Shown: positions 8,548-16,934 of the stretch, piece after piece
Position numbering within the stretch: position 1 is the stretch's first letter
Layout: each line of letters opens with the position of its first letter
DNA from: Thalassolituus hydrocarboniclasticus
GTDB taxonomy: Bacteria; Pseudomonadota; Gammaproteobacteria; Pseudomonadales; Oceanobacteraceae
NCBI RefSeq assembly: GCF_025345565.1
Contig: NZ_CP054475.1
Span: 639,501 to 703,500 of the forward strand
Length of the DNA: 64,000 nt
Reading direction: 5' to 3'
Position numbers and translations under genes: made by a program
Notes under the pieces: model-generated
The model's input: the letters and a program-made list of their open reading frames with translations, nothing else
Told to the model about the DNA's origin: nothing
Database searches by the model: none

Positions 8548-9504
8548 ATGAAAAAAATCAGTCTGTTAATTCTGCCGCTGGTGCTGGCTCTGGTGGTTGG
8601 CATGCTTAACGGCGCTTATGGTCGTGTCGGCCATTGGCTGTATGCAAACGTCACCGATCTTGAAGCGTCACTGTACGGCTTTGAGCAAAGCGCGGTGGAT
8701 ATCGGCGATATGGAACTGGCGTTGTACAGCAATAATAATCCGGGCAAGCCCGCCATTGTGATGCTGCATGGTTACAGCGCCGATAAAGATGTATGGCCAC
8801 GCTTCGCCAGGCATTTTGTCGACGACTATCAGGTGATTATTCCGGATATGGCCGGTCATGGTGATACCGGTTTTGATGCCAGCTGGGATTACAGTATGCC
8901 GGCTCAGGCCAAACGTCTGGCGGCGTTGCTGGATAAACTGGATATCGCTCAGGCACACGTTATTGGTAATTCGATGGGTGGTTTTTTAACCGCCACCTTC
9001 GCCATTGCTTATCCGCAGCGTACGCTGTCGGCCACTATGGTTGACCCGGCCGGGGTGATGTCGCCGGAGCCGAGCGATATGTTCAAAATGCTGAATCAGG
9101 GCCATAACCCTTTCCTGATTCATAACCGTGCAGAGTTCGACAGCTTCTATGCGATGACCATGGCGCAGCCGCCATTCCTGCCGGGAATGGTGCTGGAAGC
9201 CATGTCGGATAAATACATTGAGCGCCGCAGCGAGCTGGAAAAAATCTTCGCCGATTTCCACTCCAGCGATTACCTCGAAGAAAAACTGGCTGACCTGAAA
9301 GCACCGGCCATGCTCTGGTGGGGTGATAAAGACCGCTTACTGCATGTGAGCTCGGTATCGGTGTGGGAAGCGGGCGTTCCGCAGCTGAAGACCCATATCT
9401 TTAACGGCATCGGTCATATGCCGATGGTGGAAGTCGCGTCAGAAGCTGCCGATCTGTACCGTGACTTCCTGCAGCTGGTGCCAGCTCAGATTGCTGCCGA
9501 ATAA
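8548..9504 (+). CDS. Alpha/beta hydrolase with N-terminal signal or anchor (lipase/esterase-like)
   Basis: 318 residues. The first 24 residues are hydrophobic after KK, so the protein is exported or membrane-tethered. The oxyanion segment VMLHGYSADKD is at about 71-81, and the nucleophile elbow GNSMGG places Ser142. The catalytic Asp is probably in WWGDKDRLL and the His in GIGHMPMVE. It resembles the Moraxella/Psychrobacter Lip3-type lipases and other HG-type esterases. The ATG follows AAGGTAAGG. Being second in the operon after the Baeyer-Villiger enzyme suggests it hydrolyses the ester or lactone product, although the exported location argues for an extracytoplasmic substrate. A strong terminator follows. 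Confidence 0.85.
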   Translation: MKKISLLILPLVLALVVGMLNGAYGRVGHWLYANVTDLEASLYGFEQSAVDIGDMELALYSNNNPGKPAIVMLHGYSADKDVWPRFARHFVDDYQVIIPDMAGHGDTGFDASWDYSMPAQAKRLAALLDKLDIAQAHVIGNSMGGFLTATFAIAYPQRTLSATMVDPAGVMSPEPSDMFKMLNQGHNPFLIHNRAEFDSFYAMTMAQPPFLPGMVLEAMSDKYIERRSELEKIFADFHSSDYLEEKLADLKAPAMLWWGDKDRLLHVSSVSVWEAGVPQLKTHIFNGIGHMPMVEVASEAADLYRDFLQLVPAQIAAE

Positions 9505-9535
9505 GGCTCCCGAATAAGCCCTGCTGTTCAAACAC

Positions 9536-9570
9536 AAAGCGCCGCCCGGTTTCCGGGCGGCGCTTTTTTT
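9536..9570 (+). terminator. Rho-independent terminator after the monooxygenase operon
   Basis: The 14-base stem AAAGCGCCGCCCGG (9536-9549) pairs with CCGGGCGGCGCTTT (9553-9566) around a TTT loop, and the T tract continues to 9570. Confidence 0.92.
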
Positions 9571-9777
9571 GCCTTGTTACAAGGCAGGACTATAGCCGTG
9601 CGCGCCCTGAATTGGTGCGTCGGGAGTCTTATTTCCATCCGGTCTGCAGCGTCGTTTGCCGCCAATTGGTCTTACCGTAAGACAATGCGCCCATCCGCTG
9701 GATTTCATACCTGCAGCGTTGTTGTCACACTTTTTTGCACCAATTCGTGACTCAAAGTGGACTTTCCGGTCAGAAAT

Positions 9778-9792
9778 TGGCGCTAAGCTTGC
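9778..9792 (+). promoter_or_regulatory. Candidate sigma-54 promoter for the amino-acid ABC operon
   Basis: TGGCGC-TAAGC-TTGC matches the -24/-12 consensus TGGCAC-N5-TTGC with one mismatch and exact spacing. A start near 9804 would leave a leader of about 60 bases before ATG 9866. Upstream are half-sites resembling NtrC-type enhancers (TGGTGC near 9611 and GCACCA at 9737-9742), and AATTGG/CCAATT elements recur near 9609, 9664, 9741 and 9775. The rest of the 361-base gap from 9505 shows no gene. The promoter call is by eye. Confidence 0.5.
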
Positions 9793-9865
9793 GTGAAGGT
9801 TGTCTTCATCCTGCCAATGTGTAATGTTCGCGCCCTTGTCCGTTTGTGCGCGCCAAGCCCTGTAT

Positions 9866-10642
9866 ATGAAGAACTCCAACGCTGCTCTTGAGCTGATCAA
9901 CATCCACAAATGCTACGGTAATCTTGAAGTGCTGAAAGGCGTCAGCCTGACCGCGCAGAAGGGTGACGTTATCTCGATTCTCGGCTCCAGTGGCTCCGGT
10001 AAAAGCACGCTGCTGCGCTGCATTAACCTGCTGGAACGCCCGAATCAGGGCGAGATCATTATTGGCAATGAACAGCTGGCACTGATTCCGGACAAAAACG
10101 GTGAACTGAAAGCGCAGGACAAGCGCCAGCTCGAACGCCTGCGTTCACGTCTGGGCTTTGTCTTCCAGCAGTTCAACCTCTGGCCACATATGACCATCCT
10201 GCAGAACCTGATCGAAGCACCGGTGCACGTATTAAAAGTGCCGCGTGATGTTGCCGTTGCACGGGCACAGGAATTGCTGCGCAAGGTCGGTCTGGCTGAC
10301 AAACAGGACGCCTATCCGGGACATCTTTCCGGTGGGCAGCAACAGCGTGTGGCCATTGCCCGTACACTGGCAATGGATCCGCAGGTATTGCTGTTTGATG
10401 AGCCGACATCTGCCCTGGACCCTGAGCTGGTCAACGAGGTGCTGGCGGTGATGCGCGAACTGGCCGAAGAAGGCCGGACTATGCTGATCGTAACTCACGA
10501 AATGCGCTTTGCGCGTGAAGTGTCCAGCTCTGTGGTTTTCCTGCATCAGGGACAGATTGAAGAAACAGGCTCGCCGGAAAAGGTATTCGATAACCCCGAA
10601 TCCCAGCGCGTACGCGATTTTATGGCGAGTCATCAGGCCTGA
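9866..10642 (+). CDS. Polar amino-acid ABC transporter, ATP-binding subunit
   Basis: 258-residue ATPase of the HisP/ArtP/AotP/GlnQ class that powers import of basic or polar amino acids at the inner membrane. Walker A is GSSGSGKST (40-48), the signature is LSGGQQQR, Walker B is [12 protein letters not shown], and the switch His lies in VTHEM. I take ATG 9866 (MKNSN) as the start; the ORF extends 22 codons further but that part does not look coding. It is first in an operon ATPase, binding protein, permease, permease, the same order as artPIQM of E. coli. The insertion [22 protein letters not shown] after the first beta-sheet is typical of the histidine/arginine branch. Confidence 0.92.
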   Translation: MKNSNAALELINIHKCYGNLEVLKGVSLTAQKGDVISILGSSGSGKSTLLRCINLLERPNQGEIIIGNEQLALIPDKNGELKAQDKRQLERLRSRLGFVFQQFNLWPHMTILQNLIEAPVHVLKVPRDVAVARAQELLRKVGLADKQDAYPGHLSGGQQQRVAIARTLAMDPQVLLFDEPTSALDPELVNEVLAVMRELAEEGRTMLIVTHEMRFAREVSSSVVFLHQGQIEETGSPEKVFDNPESQRVRDFMASHQA

Positions 10643-10680
10643 TTGGTCTGCTTTATTATCTATTGCTGAGGATTAACACC

Positions 10681-11427
10681 ATGCAAAAATTCGTTGCCAC
10701 CCTGTGCCTGGCAGCCAGCGTTATGCTGTCGCCATTCGCTTCTGCTGAAAAAATCCGCATCGCATCTGAAGGGGCTTACGCACCGTTCAATATGATCGAT
10801 GCCAATGGCAACCTGGTCGGTTTTGATATCGATATCGCCAAAGCCCTGTGTGCCGAAATGAAAGCCGAGTGCGAAATCGTGGCGCAGGACTGGGATGGCA
10901 TTATTCCGGGTCTGATGGCACGTAAGTACGACGCCATTATTGCCTCCATGTCGATCACCAAAGAACGTCTGCGCGTGGTGAATTTTACCAATAAGTACTA
11001 CACCAACAGCCTGGCGTTTGTGGCTGCCAAGGGCAAAGCTCTGGACACCAGCATGGACGGACTGAAAGGCCTCAGCGTTGGAGCGCAGCGCGCGACGATT
11101 TCCGGCCAGACGCTGGAAGATAAATACAGCGACGTGGTGAATGTAAAACTGTACGACACTCAGGATAACGCTTACCTCGATCTGGCTGCTGGCCGTATCG
11201 ATGCCATCCTTTCAGATAAATTCCCGGCCTATGACTGGCTGCAAAGCAAAGACGGCGCGAATTTCGAATTTAAAGGTGCCGATCTGGATATCGATGACAA
11301 AATCGGTATCGCGGTGCGTAAAGGCGACAAACTGCAGGAACGTCTGAATAAAGCGCTGGATGCCATTGTTGCCAACGGCACCTACAAAGAAATTAACGCT
11401 AAATATTTCCCGTTTGATATTTACTGA
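10681..11427 (+). CDS. Periplasmic amino-acid binding protein of the ABC importer
   Basis: 248 residues, SBP family 3. The signal peptide MQKFVATLCLAASVMLSPFASA is cleaved before EKIRIASEG. GAYAPFNMIDANGNLVGFDIDIA is the family signature, and WDGIIPGLMARKYDAIIASMSIT is the hinge region seen in arginine/lysine/ornithine binders (ArgT, HisJ, AotJ). The ATG at 10681 follows GAGGA with good spacing; the upstream in-frame start is less likely. Sequence style suggests a basic amino acid as ligand, which would fit the arginine-degrading operon at 29.9-35 kb, but specificity is inferred. Confidence 0.9.
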   Translation: MQKFVATLCLAASVMLSPFASAEKIRIASEGAYAPFNMIDANGNLVGFDIDIAKALCAEMKAECEIVAQDWDGIIPGLMARKYDAIIASMSITKERLRVVNFTNKYYTNSLAFVAAKGKALDTSMDGLKGLSVGAQRATISGQTLEDKYSDVVNVKLYDTQDNAYLDLAAGRIDAILSDKFPAYDWLQSKDGANFEFKGADLDIDDKIGIAVRKGDKLQERLNKALDAIVANGTYKEINAKYFPFDIY

Positions 11428-11452
11428 GCGAACGCTGCTCAGAGGTAAGCCG

Positions 11453-11491
11453 ATGAACGATATGACACACCAGGACGACGCTGCATGCTGA
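11453..11491 (+). other. Possible 12-codon micro-ORF before the first permease
   Basis: ATG 11453 follows GAGGTAAG and opens a 12-codon frame (MNDMTHQDDAAC) that ends in TGA at 11489-11491. It overlaps the permease ATG at 11485, and its stop shares a base with a second possible permease ATG at 11491. It may only be a translational-coupling device, or chance. Confidence 0.3.
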
Positions 11492-12183
11492 TGGATTTAC
11501 AGGGCTTTGGCCATCTGTTACTCAGCGGAGCGCTGATGACCATTCAGCTGGCACTGGCCAGCTTAGCCATCGGACTGGTGATCGGCTTACTCGGGGCGGC
11601 CGCCAAGCTGTCGCCTTCACCGTTTCTGCGTATTCCGGCCACGCTGTACACCACGCTGGTGCGCGGCGTGCCGGAATTATTGCTGGTATTAACCCTGTAT
11701 TACGGCGGCGCTCAGCTGCTGATGTGGGGCGCCAGCTTTTTTGGTTATGACGAATACATCGAAGTAGGCGCTTTTGCTGCCGGTGTTGCAGCTCTGGCTA
11801 TTGCCTTTGGTGCTTACGCCACGGAAGTATTTCGTATGGCGATGCTGGAAGTACCCAAGGGGCAGTGGGAGTCGGCACAGTCGATGGGCATGAGCCGCGG
11901 GCAAACCTTCTTCCGCATTATTTTTCCACAGGTGTGGCGTCTGGCCATTCCCGGACTGGGCAATTTATTTCAGGTACTGCTGAAAGATACCGCACTGGTA
12001 TCGGTGATTGGTCTGAATGAATTAATGCGTCAGGCCAGTGTGGGTTCTGCGGCAACCAAACATCCTTTTGATTTTTATCTGGCAGCCGCCATTCTGTATC
12101 TGGCGCTGACCCTGTTGGCGACGCTGGTGACCGAAATTCTTGAGCGTCTGAGTAAACCTGAACTGCGTGGGCGACGGGCATGA
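11485..12183 (+). CDS. Amino-acid ABC transporter permease (ArtQ/HisQ/AotQ type)
   Basis: 232-residue inner-membrane permease. The N-terminal GALMTIQLALASLAIGLVIGLLGA helix and the EAA-type loop MLEVPKGQWESAQSMGMSRGQTFFRIIFPQVW are those of the polar amino-acid permease family. RGVPELLLVLTLYYGG is the HisQ-like segment. The start could be ATG 11485 (AGGA nine bases upstream) or ATG 11491. Its last four bases overlap the next gene (ATGA), so the two permeases are probably translated together and form a heterodimer. Confidence 0.9.
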   Translation: MLMDLQGFGHLLLSGALMTIQLALASLAIGLVIGLLGAAAKLSPSPFLRIPATLYTTLVRGVPELLLVLTLYYGGAQLLMWGASFFGYDEYIEVGAFAAGVAALAIAFGAYATEVFRMAMLEVPKGQWESAQSMGMSRGQTFFRIIFPQVWRLAIPGLGNLFQVLLKDTALVSVIGLNELMRQASVGSAATKHPFDFYLAAAILYLALTLLATLVTEILERLSKPELRGRRA

Positions 12184-12881
12184 ACTGGGACTGGTCTGTA
12201 ATCTGGGAGTATTTCCCACGCCTGCTGGAAGGCGCCTGGCTGACATTAGAGCTGGTCGGTTTATCCGGCCTGTTCGGTATTCTGATGGCGGTGCCTCTGG
12301 CGTTAATGCGCGCGTCAACACAGCCGCTGCTTAAAGGTCTGGCCTATGGCTATATCTTTTTCTTCCGTGGCACGCCACTGCTGGTACAGATATTCCTGAT
12401 TTATTACGGTGCTTCACAGTTTGATGCGGTGAAAGACTCGTTCCTCTGGCCGATTCTGAAAGAACCTTACTGGTGCGCCATTATTGCTTTCACCATGAAT
12501 ACCTCGGCTTACAGCGCAGAATTAATCCGTGGTGCCATTCAGGCAATTCCCCATGGCGAAATTGAAGTCGCCGACGCGCTGGGCATGAACCGGCTGACCA
12601 AAATCCGCCGTATTATTCTGCCAAGAGCGCTGGGTATTGTACTGCCGGCTTACAGCAACGAATTTCTGTTAATGCTGAAAAGCAGTGCGCTGGCCTCGAC
12701 CATTACCCTGCTGGATATTACCGGTATGGCGCGCACGATTATTGCCCGTACCTATACGCCGCTGGAAATTTTCTTCGCCGCCGGCATGATGTACCTGATT
12801 ATGTCCGCTGTGTTGATCGGCTTATTCCGCTTGATGGAATTAAGGGTTAACCGGCATAAATACATCAGCAGAGAAGGCTGA
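12180..12881 (+). CDS. Amino-acid ABC transporter permease (ArtM/HisM/AotM type)
   Basis: 233-residue partner permease. FFRGTPLLVQIFLIYYG is the HisM-like signature. The cytoplasmic EAA loop IQAIPHGEIEVADALGMNRLTKIRRIILPRAL contacts the ATPase. It starts inside the previous gene (ATGA overlap) and is the last gene of the importer operon. A hairpin at 12911-12957 lies 30 bases after the stop. Confidence 0.9.
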   Translation: MNWDWSVIWEYFPRLLEGAWLTLELVGLSGLFGILMAVPLALMRASTQPLLKGLAYGYIFFFRGTPLLVQIFLIYYGASQFDAVKDSFLWPILKEPYWCAIIAFTMNTSAYSAELIRGAIQAIPHGEIEVADALGMNRLTKIRRIILPRALGIVLPAYSNEFLLMLKSSALASTITLLDITGMARTIIARTYTPLEIFFAAGMMYLIMSAVLIGLFRLMELRVNRHKYISREG

Positions 12882-12910
12882 TAAATACCCATAAAAGTCT
12901 GCTTTAGCAA

Positions 12911-12957
12911 CTGCGGTCCCACAGTTTGGAGTGACTTCATGTCACTCCAAACCGCAG
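12911..12957. repeat. Long stem-loop after the ABC importer operon
   Basis: GTTTGGAGTGAC (12924-12935) pairs perfectly with GTCACTCCAAAC (12941-12952) around TTCAT. Outer arms CTGCGGT (12911-12917) and ACCGCAG (12951-12957) extend the stem if a short bulge is allowed. No T tract follows, so it is either a processing or stability hairpin or a rho-assisted end rather than a standard terminator. Confidence 0.6.
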
Positions 12958-13625
12958 CATTCATCGACTACTGTTTTTCAATCTGAAACGCCTTTCCGGG
13001 GCAAGCCCCTGGCCCCCTGTAAGGAGAGGTATCTCCTTACGATCCTCTCTTTTCGGCGCGTCCGGCTTCATCCAGCCAACTGCAATGATTATGCGGCACG
13101 CAAAACAATTCGCCCCGGAACGACGTTTTAAAATACCAATAATTTGTATCGTTCCGGGGCAGGGTTTTGCTCTGAAGGCCGCAGAATCATCTGGTTGTCT
13201 GGCGCCGCACGATCGCCGATTACAGTAACCCGCTCAGCCGTATTTCAACTGAACAGCGTTTGCGACATGAAATTGCATACAAACTGCTTGCTCTGAAACG
13301 CAGCAGCGAGGTGACGGTTTTCTGCGCCTCTGGGGCCGCCGCAGAAACCGCTGATATGTCTGGTCTGTCCGCAGGGATACGGACAAGCGGCTCCGGCCAT
13401 GGATGGCCGATGAGACGCGCGGCCAGTAAGTATCAAGGTTTCAAGGGTGACGGCCCAGAAAGCGCGAAGCTGGGGTCGGCCCGCCGGCAAGGGGATAAGT
13501 TCCCCTGGGAGGCAGCAGGCCTTGATGTTAAAAAATGCTGTTTTTGCCAGCTATGGTGCTGATTAAAAACTATGGGACAGCAGTGTGTTTTGGCAGGTTT
13601 TTTTATCTTCGCTATCCGGGAGCGA
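12958..13625. other. Hairpin-rich stretch without a convincing gene
   Basis: No open frame here looks coding: frames of 66, 81 and 100 codons exist but have no ribosome site or recognisable domain, and their composition is Arg/Ser/Gly/Cys-rich. The stretch is dense in short inverted repeats: GTAAGGAGA/TCTCCTTAC near 13018-13039, the long inverted repeat at 13100-13170, GTCCG/CGGAC near 13365, GGCC/GGCC near 13398 and GGGGA/TCCCC near 13491. The density suggests a structured RNA, a dispersed intergenic repeat, or a decayed element. Confidence 0.5.
13100..13170. repeat. Two-part inverted repeat, MITE-like or structured RNA
   Basis: Outer arms GCAAAAC (13100-13106) and GTTTTGC (13164-13170) and inner arms GCCCCGGAACGA (13112-13123) and TCGTTCCGGGGC (13149-13160) are all perfect. 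They are separated by unpaired AATTC and AGG and enclose a 25-base AT-rich loop. There is no terminal T tract. Confidence 0.65.
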
Positions 13626-14252
13626 TTAATTCTTAGCCTCCATCATCGCGATTCTGACTCCGGTCGCAATCAGGGTTAAACCTGCGGTTTTATTAATCGC
13701 ATTAACCACCCAGGCTTTGAGCTGCTTGCGTGCCAGATGATTGCCCATATAGCTGAATGCGCTGTACACCAGCAGGTCGGCGAGCAGGCAGGAAGCCCCC
13801 ATAATCAATAGCTGCAGCAGCACAGGTTCTGCCGGATCAATAAACTGCGGCAGCAGCGCAGAAAAATAGAGCAGTGCCTTGGGGTTGGCGAGCTGTACGA
13901 TTAATCCCTGATAAAACAGCTTGCCGGGTCTGCTCGTCTTTTGCTCACGGCTGAGATTAATGGGCCCGGCGTCGCTGAATATGGCACTCAGCCCCAGATA
14001 GAACAGGTAGGCAACGCCAACCCATTTAATCAGGGCGAACAGTGTGGCCGAGGCAATAATTAACGAGGCAATACCGGTGGCGGACAGCGAAAAATACAAC
14101 ACATCAGCGCAGGCGATGCCCAGCACGCCAAAAAAGGCTTTGCCTTGCGGGTGGCTGGCACCCTGACTGGCTGCGGTGATGGCAGAAGGGCCGGGCACCA
14201 TGATTAACATAACCGTGGTTGCCAGAAAAATCAGGTAGAGTCCGCTGTCCAA
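13626..14252 (-). CDS. LysE/RhtB-family amino-acid exporter
   Basis: 208-residue inner-membrane protein with about six hydrophobic segments. The N-terminal MVPGPSAITAASQGASHPQGKAFFGVLGIACAD segment is the LysE/RhtB signature (PGP followed by the Gly-rich stretch). QLANPKALLYFSALLPQFID is the second conserved block of this family. Members export lysine, homoserine, threonine and similar metabolites; the substrate here cannot be assigned. It stands alone on the minus strand after the hairpin-rich gap. Confidence 0.88.
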   Translation of the reverse strand: MDSGLYLIFLATTVMLIMVPGPSAITAASQGASHPQGKAFFGVLGIACADVLYFSLSATGIASLIIASATLFALIKWVGVAYLFYLGLSAIFSDAGPINLSREQKTSRPGKLFYQGLIVQLANPKALLYFSALLPQFIDPAEPVLLQLLIMGASCLLADLLVYSAFSYMGNHLARKQLKAWVVNAINKTAGLTLIATGVRIAMMEAKN

Positions 14253-14280
14253 AATTGTATTCCTGCCGGTTATTGCATTG

Positions 14281-15393
14281 TCAGAGGTTTATGGCGGTTG
14301 GCTGCAGGCTGCGGCAGTCGCGCCAGTTCAGTCCGGCCTGTTGCTGTAGGGTCTGCAGTGCGGCTAAATTCGCCAGCGCCCGCGGGTGAATATCGTGGTA
14401 CAGAATAATACCGCGACGCCACAATAACATCAGGGTTATTACCCGGTCTTCAACGTCTTTATCGCTTAGTTTACGGTTCCAGTCCTGGCTGTCGATATTC
14501 CACAGCATCACGCCTTCACCTGCCTGCTTTAGTGCCGCGGTCAGAGCTTCGCTGCGCTGGCCGTAAGGCGGACGGAACCAGTAAGGGCCCGGCTGGTAAT
14601 CATTCAGACGGCTGCGCGTGGTGCTGATGGAGTCGGCCCAGCCGTCCCATTTCTGGTGGCTTTTATGGACTTCGCCGTGGGAGCCCAGACACTGGCTGGC
14701 GTAAAAATCTTCAGGTGCTTTCTGCTGTTTAATGCGTTCGCCCAGGGCGAAAAACTGTGCATGCATACCGGCATTTTCCAGTGCTTTAACCAGCTGCTCA
14801 GTACCGTTTACTTTAACGCCATCCTTTAAGCGGTCGGGTGCCGGGCCATCATCATAGCTCAGCAGAAACTGCCGGTCGGGTAATTCAAAACCATCCACTT
14901 CGTGCTGATTAAAGGTGTGAATTTCACTGGTAATACGCGGGAACAGTGCCGCCAGACGCACCTGCTCATACAGGTAACGTAAGTGAAATGCTTCACTGGC
15001 TTTGGCCCAATTCTGATACTTCCCGGTAACGGGCCGTTGGCTGACGGCGGTTAATGCCGCCCAGCTGGCGGACGCGGCACACTGACCACAGGCCTGTGCG
15101 TAGTTAGCCTGCAGCCGCTGCCGGGTTTTCTCCAGCCAGCGCTGCACGCTGGCGGCATCGGGCTTATCGACGGCGGTGAAGGCTTTGATGTCGGCTTCGT
15201 TGTTCAGCGGCGTGGCTTCCAGCAAGCGGGCGAAGGTCAGAATTTCGGCGGCGGAGGCACGGTCAAACGCCACGGCGCTGGTTAACGGTTGTGGCCACAG
15301 GCTGCGCTCCAGCGTGGCGACTTTAGCGGGGCCTGCGGCCTGAGTGAGCGGGCTGATGATCAGGCCCAGTAACAGCGGGAAAATGAAACGCAT
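14281..15393 (-). CDS. Exported polysaccharide deacetylase-family protein
   Basis: 370 residues with a signal peptide (MRFIFPLLLGLIISPLTQA). The NodB-homology domain occupies about 175-350. Motif 1 is LLSYDDGPAPD with the catalytic base and metal Asp pair, the metal His region is CLGSHGEVHKSHQKW, motif 3 is FRPPYGQRS, and the last motif is IILYHDIHP. The N-terminal 170 residues are not recognised. Such enzymes remove acetyl groups from peptidoglycan or exopolysaccharide N-acetyl sugars in the periplasm or outside the cell. All key motifs look present, so it is probably active. Confidence 0.87.
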   Translation of the reverse strand: MRFIFPLLLGLIISPLTQAAGPAKVATLERSLWPQPLTSAVAFDRASAAEILTFARLLEATPLNNEADIKAFTAVDKPDAASVQRWLEKTRQRLQANYAQACGQCAASASWAALTAVSQRPVTGKYQNWAKASEAFHLRYLYEQVRLAALFPRITSEIHTFNQHEVDGFELPDRQFLLSYDDGPAPDRLKDGVKVNGTEQLVKALENAGMHAQFFALGERIKQQKAPEDFYASQCLGSHGEVHKSHQKWDGWADSISTTRSRLNDYQPGPYWFRPPYGQRSEALTAALKQAGEGVMLWNIDSQDWNRKLSDKDVEDRVITLMLLWRRGIILYHDIHPRALANLAALQTLQQQAGLNWRDCRSLQPTAINL

Positions 15394-15440
15394 GGAATAT
15401 CCTTTGACGATGCGGAGTAACTTTGGATAAAGGGAATAAA

Positions 15441-15466
15441 AAACCCCGCTGACGCGGGGTATTTTT
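15441..15466 (-). terminator. Rho-independent terminator of the YfaP/TPR gene
   Basis: ACCCCGC (15443-15449) pairs with GCGGGGT (15454-15460) around TGAC. Read on the minus strand, the stem is followed by a run of Ts, so it fits the end of the gene at 15478-16659. Confidence 0.85.
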
Positions 15467-15477
15467 AATCGTACTGC

Positions 15478-16659
15478 TTATTGCTGGTTCAGTTTTTCCT
15501 GCATCCGTGTGATGCCACTGTCGTAAGCGCTGTGCTCACGCAGCGACTTGGCTTTGCGGAAGTTGTCCAGCGCATCCTGCCAGCGGCCACTGGCTTCATA
15601 AATACGGGCAATGTTGTAGTAACTGCTGGCCTGTACCCGATCTTTATTTTTACCGGATGCCAGTTCAATCGCTTTGCGGTTAGCCCACAGTGCTTCGGCG
15701 GTACGGTCCAGCTTCTGATAGGTCAGACCCAGGTTGCTGTAGGCCTGGCCAAAGCTTGGGTAAAGGTTAACGGCATCCTGGAAGGCGTACATAGCTTCTT
15801 CCAGTTTCTTCTCGCCATAGAGTTTTTCGCCACGGGTATTAATCCGCTTGGCTTCTTTTTTGATGGCGTCGGTGATCAGTGAGTGGCTCTCGAAGGATTC
15901 CGCGCTGATCAGGCTGTTCAGGTGCGAGGCCAGACCTTCACGGTTCAGGCTCAGGTACTGATCAATATCGTGGAAGGCGCCGTTTTCATCGATGCCGAAC
16001 ACCACCCAGCTGGAGGCGGTCTGCTGTGGTTTTACGTTATAGGTACGGATCAGCGTCTGGCCAACATAAACCTGCACGCGGGCGCTGCTGTTACCCAGTG
16101 CGGCGGAGGTTTTGCTGTTGCGGTTGGTGTAATCGTGCACGGCGTAAACGTAGCGTTCGCCGTCGTGCTTCTGTTCGATGGTGATGGTTTCCGGACCGTA
16201 GCTGTCGGTGTCATCCACATCCAGATTGGCATCACGGCCCTGTTTCTTCACGTAGTACACGTGATTCGCCGGGTAGGTCAGGTGAGAGTCCAGATCGGAT
16301 GGTGTGCTACCCCAGGTCAGTACCACGCGCAGACCATCGAGGTTCTGCATTACCGGTGACAGGGCGTAGGTAAAGCCATCACACGGGCACTTCACAACCA
16401 GTGTGGAGTAACCGGCCTTGTCAATAATCATGGTGGTATCGTTATCGTCGGCCAGAGTGCTGCTGGCGCTGGCGATACCGTTGGCCGTCGATGTGGTGCG
16501 TACCGAGCTTTCACCGTTGCGCTGCCAGGTGATTTTGGCATCGGCGATTTTTTCGTCTTTAACCACGGCGCTCAGCACTTTGATTTCCAGTGCAGCAGCA
16601 GGCAAAGCCAGTGAGGTTGCCAGCAGCAGGCTGCTGAGGCGTAAGCAGGATTTGAACAT
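15478..16659 (-). CDS. Exported YfaP (DUF2135)-like protein with C-terminal TPR repeats
   Basis: 393 residues from ATG 16659, which follows AAGGA; the upstream extension to 16746 is probably not translated. The signal peptide MFKSCLRLSSLLLATSLALPAAA ends before LEIKVLSAVV. The middle part has LTWGSTPSDLDSHLTYP and YAVHDYTNRN, the pattern of the YfaP/DUF2135 fold (a beta-sandwich often seen in secreted proteins). The C-terminal third (about 280-393) contains TPR units such as YPSFGQAYSNLGLTYQKLD and SYYNIARIYEASGRWQDALDNF. It ends in its own terminator. The function is unknown; a periplasmic binding or assembly role is likely. Confidence 0.8.
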   Translation of the reverse strand: MFKSCLRLSSLLLATSLALPAAALEIKVLSAVVKDEKIADAKITWQRNGESSVRTTSTANGIASASSTLADDNDTTMIIDKAGYSTLVVKCPCDGFTYALSPVMQNLDGLRVVLTWGSTPSDLDSHLTYPANHVYYVKKQGRDANLDVDDTDSYGPETITIEQKHDGERYVYAVHDYTNRNSKTSAALGNSSARVQVYVGQTLIRTYNVKPQQTASSWVVFGIDENGAFHDIDQYLSLNREGLASHLNSLISAESFESHSLITDAIKKEAKRINTRGEKLYGEKKLEEAMYAFQDAVNLYPSFGQAYSNLGLTYQKLDRTAEALWANRKAIELASGKNKDRVQASSYYNIARIYEASGRWQDALDNFRKAKSLREHSAYDSGITRMQEKLNQQ

Positions 16660-16934
16660 GGGGTCTTCCTTTATTAACAGTCCTGGAATTGTCACTTCGG
16701 CTCGCTCCGGGTTGAGCCGAATGAAGACCGCAGATTCTAGCTGCAACCTCTATCAATAACTACCTTGGCGATAAGGACCCGTTCACACTATCTGAATCCG
16801 GCTTGCTGAACGTCAGTTTTCAGGGCAGGCCAGTAGTCACCATGCTCCTGTCTCAGAGGACTTTGTACCCATCGCTCCCGCAGCGGGAAGAACCAGATGC
16901 TGCGCGCGCAGGACTAGGGCCGGCGGTTGCTTGC

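Noticed and set aside
9577-9909. 110-codon minus-strand frame before the ABC operon
   Set aside because: It covers the candidate promoter, has no ribosome site and shows no domain.
13260-13562. 100-codon frame in the hairpin-rich gap
   Set aside because: No ribosome site, Arg/Ser/Gly/Cys-rich composition and dense inverted repeats; treated as non-coding, though a very small gene cannot be excluded.
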